In this document: in pieces, positions 41,114 to 42,224 of the stretch
Layout of the letters: each line of letters opens with the position of its first letter
Position numbering within the stretch: position 1 is the first letter of the stretch
Assembly: GCA_028709215.1 (NCBI GenBank)
Contig: JAQVXI010000002.1
Span: 142,880-185,103 of the forward strand
Direction of reading: 5' to 3'
Source: Bacteroidales bacterium
Lineage (GTDB): Bacteria > Bacteroidota > Bacteroidia > Bacteroidales > UBA1402
Length of the DNA stretch: 42,224 nucleotides
Program-made: the position numbers and the translations under genes
Notes under the pieces: model-generated
Told to the model about the DNA's origin: nothing
What the model saw: only the letters and a program-made list of their open reading frames with translations
Databases searched by the model: none

Positions 41114-41250
41114 CCGCATAACATCATGTATAAAATATTGGGGGCTAGGCATTTATTGTAACCATTCTGCCCCGCATCAAATTTTGTAACGGCAGACAGT
41201 AACGACTCCCGCAATCCCCCAACATCTCATACATGTGGGCGTTATGGGCA
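41114..41250 (+). repeat. attC-like palindrome B
   Basis: Order of parts: core CCGCATAAC (41114-41122), a 3-base spacer, a 19-base arm 41126-41144, a 71-base loop, the complementary arm 41216-41234 (15 of 19 positions pair), a spacer, and the core GTTATGGGCA (41241-41250). The loop holds a further CTGCC/GGCAG pair. The first core is the exact complement of GTTATGCGG at 40025-40033, the start of the same module. Length from core to core is about 128 bases, within the range of integron attC sites. Confidence 0.72.
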
Positions 41251-41293
41251 ATGTTCGAATCCGTCATATAAACTGTTTGCAAATATTCAAATT

Positions 41294-42001
41294 ATGGAAA
41301 ACAAAAACGAACGACTTATACGATTAAGTGAGTGGAAAAATAGAATAATAATTGAATGTGATTCATTGGCTAGGAATAAGAATCTTAATCTTGATTTGGA
41401 TTTTTACGTATTTCAAACTTCTGTTACTCTTGATCCTCCAATTCTTATTATTGGTGCAAATCCTGGTGGTTATAAGCCTTATAGCGAATTTTTAGATTCA
41501 AATAACGTTAAAATAAAATCTGTTGATGCATTAGGGTATGCAATTAATCAGTTTCTGGAAAATCCTGAATGGCATTCAAATTCATTGATCTCTCTTTTTA
41601 GCAGTGCAAAACTACGTCAGATGTTTGAGAAGTCTGTAGTTACTAATTTCGTGTATTTTAATACAGTAAATTTCAGCAACTTTAAAAAACGAAAAGGTTC
41701 AAAGGATGCAATAAAGTTCTGCAAGGAATCGAATAAAGAGCTAATTGAGATATTGAAGCCAAAGAATATTATTTTGATGGGTAATATTTCTTTAGATGGA
41801 TTAAAATTCCTTTTTGATAGACCAATGGTATCAGTTTTGACGGTTGATGAAGGTGTAAATGGTTCTTCTTTAGTTAGACAAACTGCAATTAACGGGATAC
41901 CTACTTTCTGGATTCATCATCCATCGATGAATAAAAAATTCAATACAGATCCATATTTGACTTTAAAACGAATGAAACTAGAAAATTTACTCAAAGATTA
42001 A
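41294..42001 (+). CDS. Uracil-DNA glycosylase superfamily-like protein
   Basis: This 235-residue protein shows the layout of the UDG superfamily: ILIIGANPGGYKPYS (50-64), which parallels the GxxPG water-activating loop, NFVYFNTVNF (118-127), LKPKNIILMGNISLDGL (154-170), which parallels the strand-helix PKxIVxLG segment, and WIHHPS (206-211), which parallels the DNA-intercalating HPS motif. The four family 4 cysteines that bind an iron-sulphur cluster are not seen, so it would be a cluster-free member. Activity is not shown. It is the only gene of module 2, between palindromes B and C. Its DNA is AT-rich. Confidence 0.6.
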   Translation: MENKNERLIRLSEWKNRIIIECDSLARNKNLNLDLDFYVFQTSVTLDPPILIIGANPGGYKPYSEFLDSNNVKIKSVDALGYAINQFLENPEWHSNSLISLFSSAKLRQMFEKSVVTNFVYFNTVNFSNFKKRKGSKDAIKFCKESNKELIEILKPKNIILMGNISLDGLKFLFDRPMVSVLTVDEGVNGSSLVRQTAINGIPTFWIHHPSMNKKFNTDPYLTLKRMKLENLLKD

Positions 42002-42020
42002 AGAATAATAAAAAAAACAC

Positions 42021-42110
42021 TGCCCATAACACCAGCTAAGCGGCAGGCATCCACTCAGTCGCATATGCTCCTTTGTTCCGCCCAAGCCGCCTAGCTACCC
42101 GTTACCTGCC
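42021..42110 (+). repeat. attC-like palindrome C
   Basis: Core TGCCCATAAC (42021-42030), spacer, arm AGCTAAGCGGC (42034-42044), a loop of about 41 bases, arm GCCGCCTAGCT (42086-42096, one mismatch), spacer, core GTTACCTGCC (42101-42110). The first core is the exact complement of GTTATGGGCA at 41241-41250, the start of the same module. The second core would begin a third module. Confidence 0.7.
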
Positions 42111-42145
42111 ATATTAAAAACGACGGTGCTAAAAGAAAAAGTTCG

Positions 42146-42153
42146 TACATTTG
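42146..42153 (+). promoter_or_regulatory. -7 promoter element at the right edge
   Basis: TACATTTG followed by CA predicts a transcript starting near 42157 and leaving the window to the right. No gene start is visible in the remaining 70 bases. Confidence 0.5.
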
Positions 42154-42224
42154 CAGACACAAAAATATAAGCGACACGAAATGTAAAATTTAATTTCTTT
42201 CAGACAAATCAGAACAACAACCGC

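Overview
The window reads as Bacteroidota DNA, most likely order Bacteroidales; I cannot name the genus. The evidence is the gene order (panC-panD opposite a half-length glycogen synthase and a DUF4270 lipoprotein; the GH133-GT4-GH57 glycogen cluster; ileS-dksA-like-lspA-DUF4296; a SpoU methyltransferase opposite an Omp85 protein), recurrent promoters of the Bacteroidota form TTTG-N~20-TANNTTTG, and the absence of clear Shine-Dalgarno sites. Gene density is high and nearly all genes up to about 39.3 kb are core or widely conserved. I saw no rRNA, tRNA, CRISPR array, transposase or integrase gene.

Layout. 1-5921 (minus): a probable operon panC, panD, M23 peptidase, C69 dipeptidase and a phosphohexomutase cut by the window edge. 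6063-8259 (plus): GT5-like half glycogen synthase and DUF4270 lipoprotein, closed by a strong bidirectional terminator. 8320-12879 (minus): glycogen debranching enzyme, GT4 glycosyltransferase and a GH57 protein. 12996-14579 (minus): Na+/Ca2+ exchanger-type antiporter and MarC protein. 14658-20237 (plus): cyclic-nucleotide-binding domain protein, M3 oligopeptidase, a second antiporter, dCMP deaminase and S41 protease. 20225-21609 (minus): DUF721 protein and RecF. 21738-22921 (plus): TPR membrane protein and ribH. 22938-24665 (minus): dnaX. 24719-26070 (plus): FtsB-like protein, four-helix membrane protein and TrmN6. 26123-31694 (plus): ileS (long, type 2), DksA-like protein, lspA, DUF4296 lipoprotein and a small orphan. 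31678-32436 (minus): SpoU methyltransferase. 32503-35989 (plus): Omp85/BamA-TamA protein and a cation/proton antiporter. 36097-38604 (plus): GH115 alpha-glucuronidase. 38686-39282 (plus): MTA/SAH-type nucleosidase. 39388-39576: small two-helix membrane protein.

From about 39.3 kb the base composition becomes visibly more AT-rich and the content turns accessory. Here two gene modules (a DUF4160 gene plus an unknown gene; a uracil-DNA-glycosylase-like gene) lie between three imperfect palindromes. Each module begins with a short sequence (TTATGCGG or TTATGGGCA) exactly complementary to the first core of the palindrome that ends the same module (CCGCATAA or TGCCCATAA). That is the signature of integron gene cassettes with attC recombination sites, here with an atypical GTTATG core and no integrase in view. 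It is the strongest candidate for an undescribed system.

Other points of interest are an A11 tract in dnaX with a stop immediately downstream in both alternative frames (likely programmed slippage giving a gamma-like product), three 18-bp tandem hairpin units with co-varying arms after the GH115 gene, a GH57 protein lacking the expected acid/base Asp, and a 107-residue protein that looks like an amidohydrolase without its barrel.
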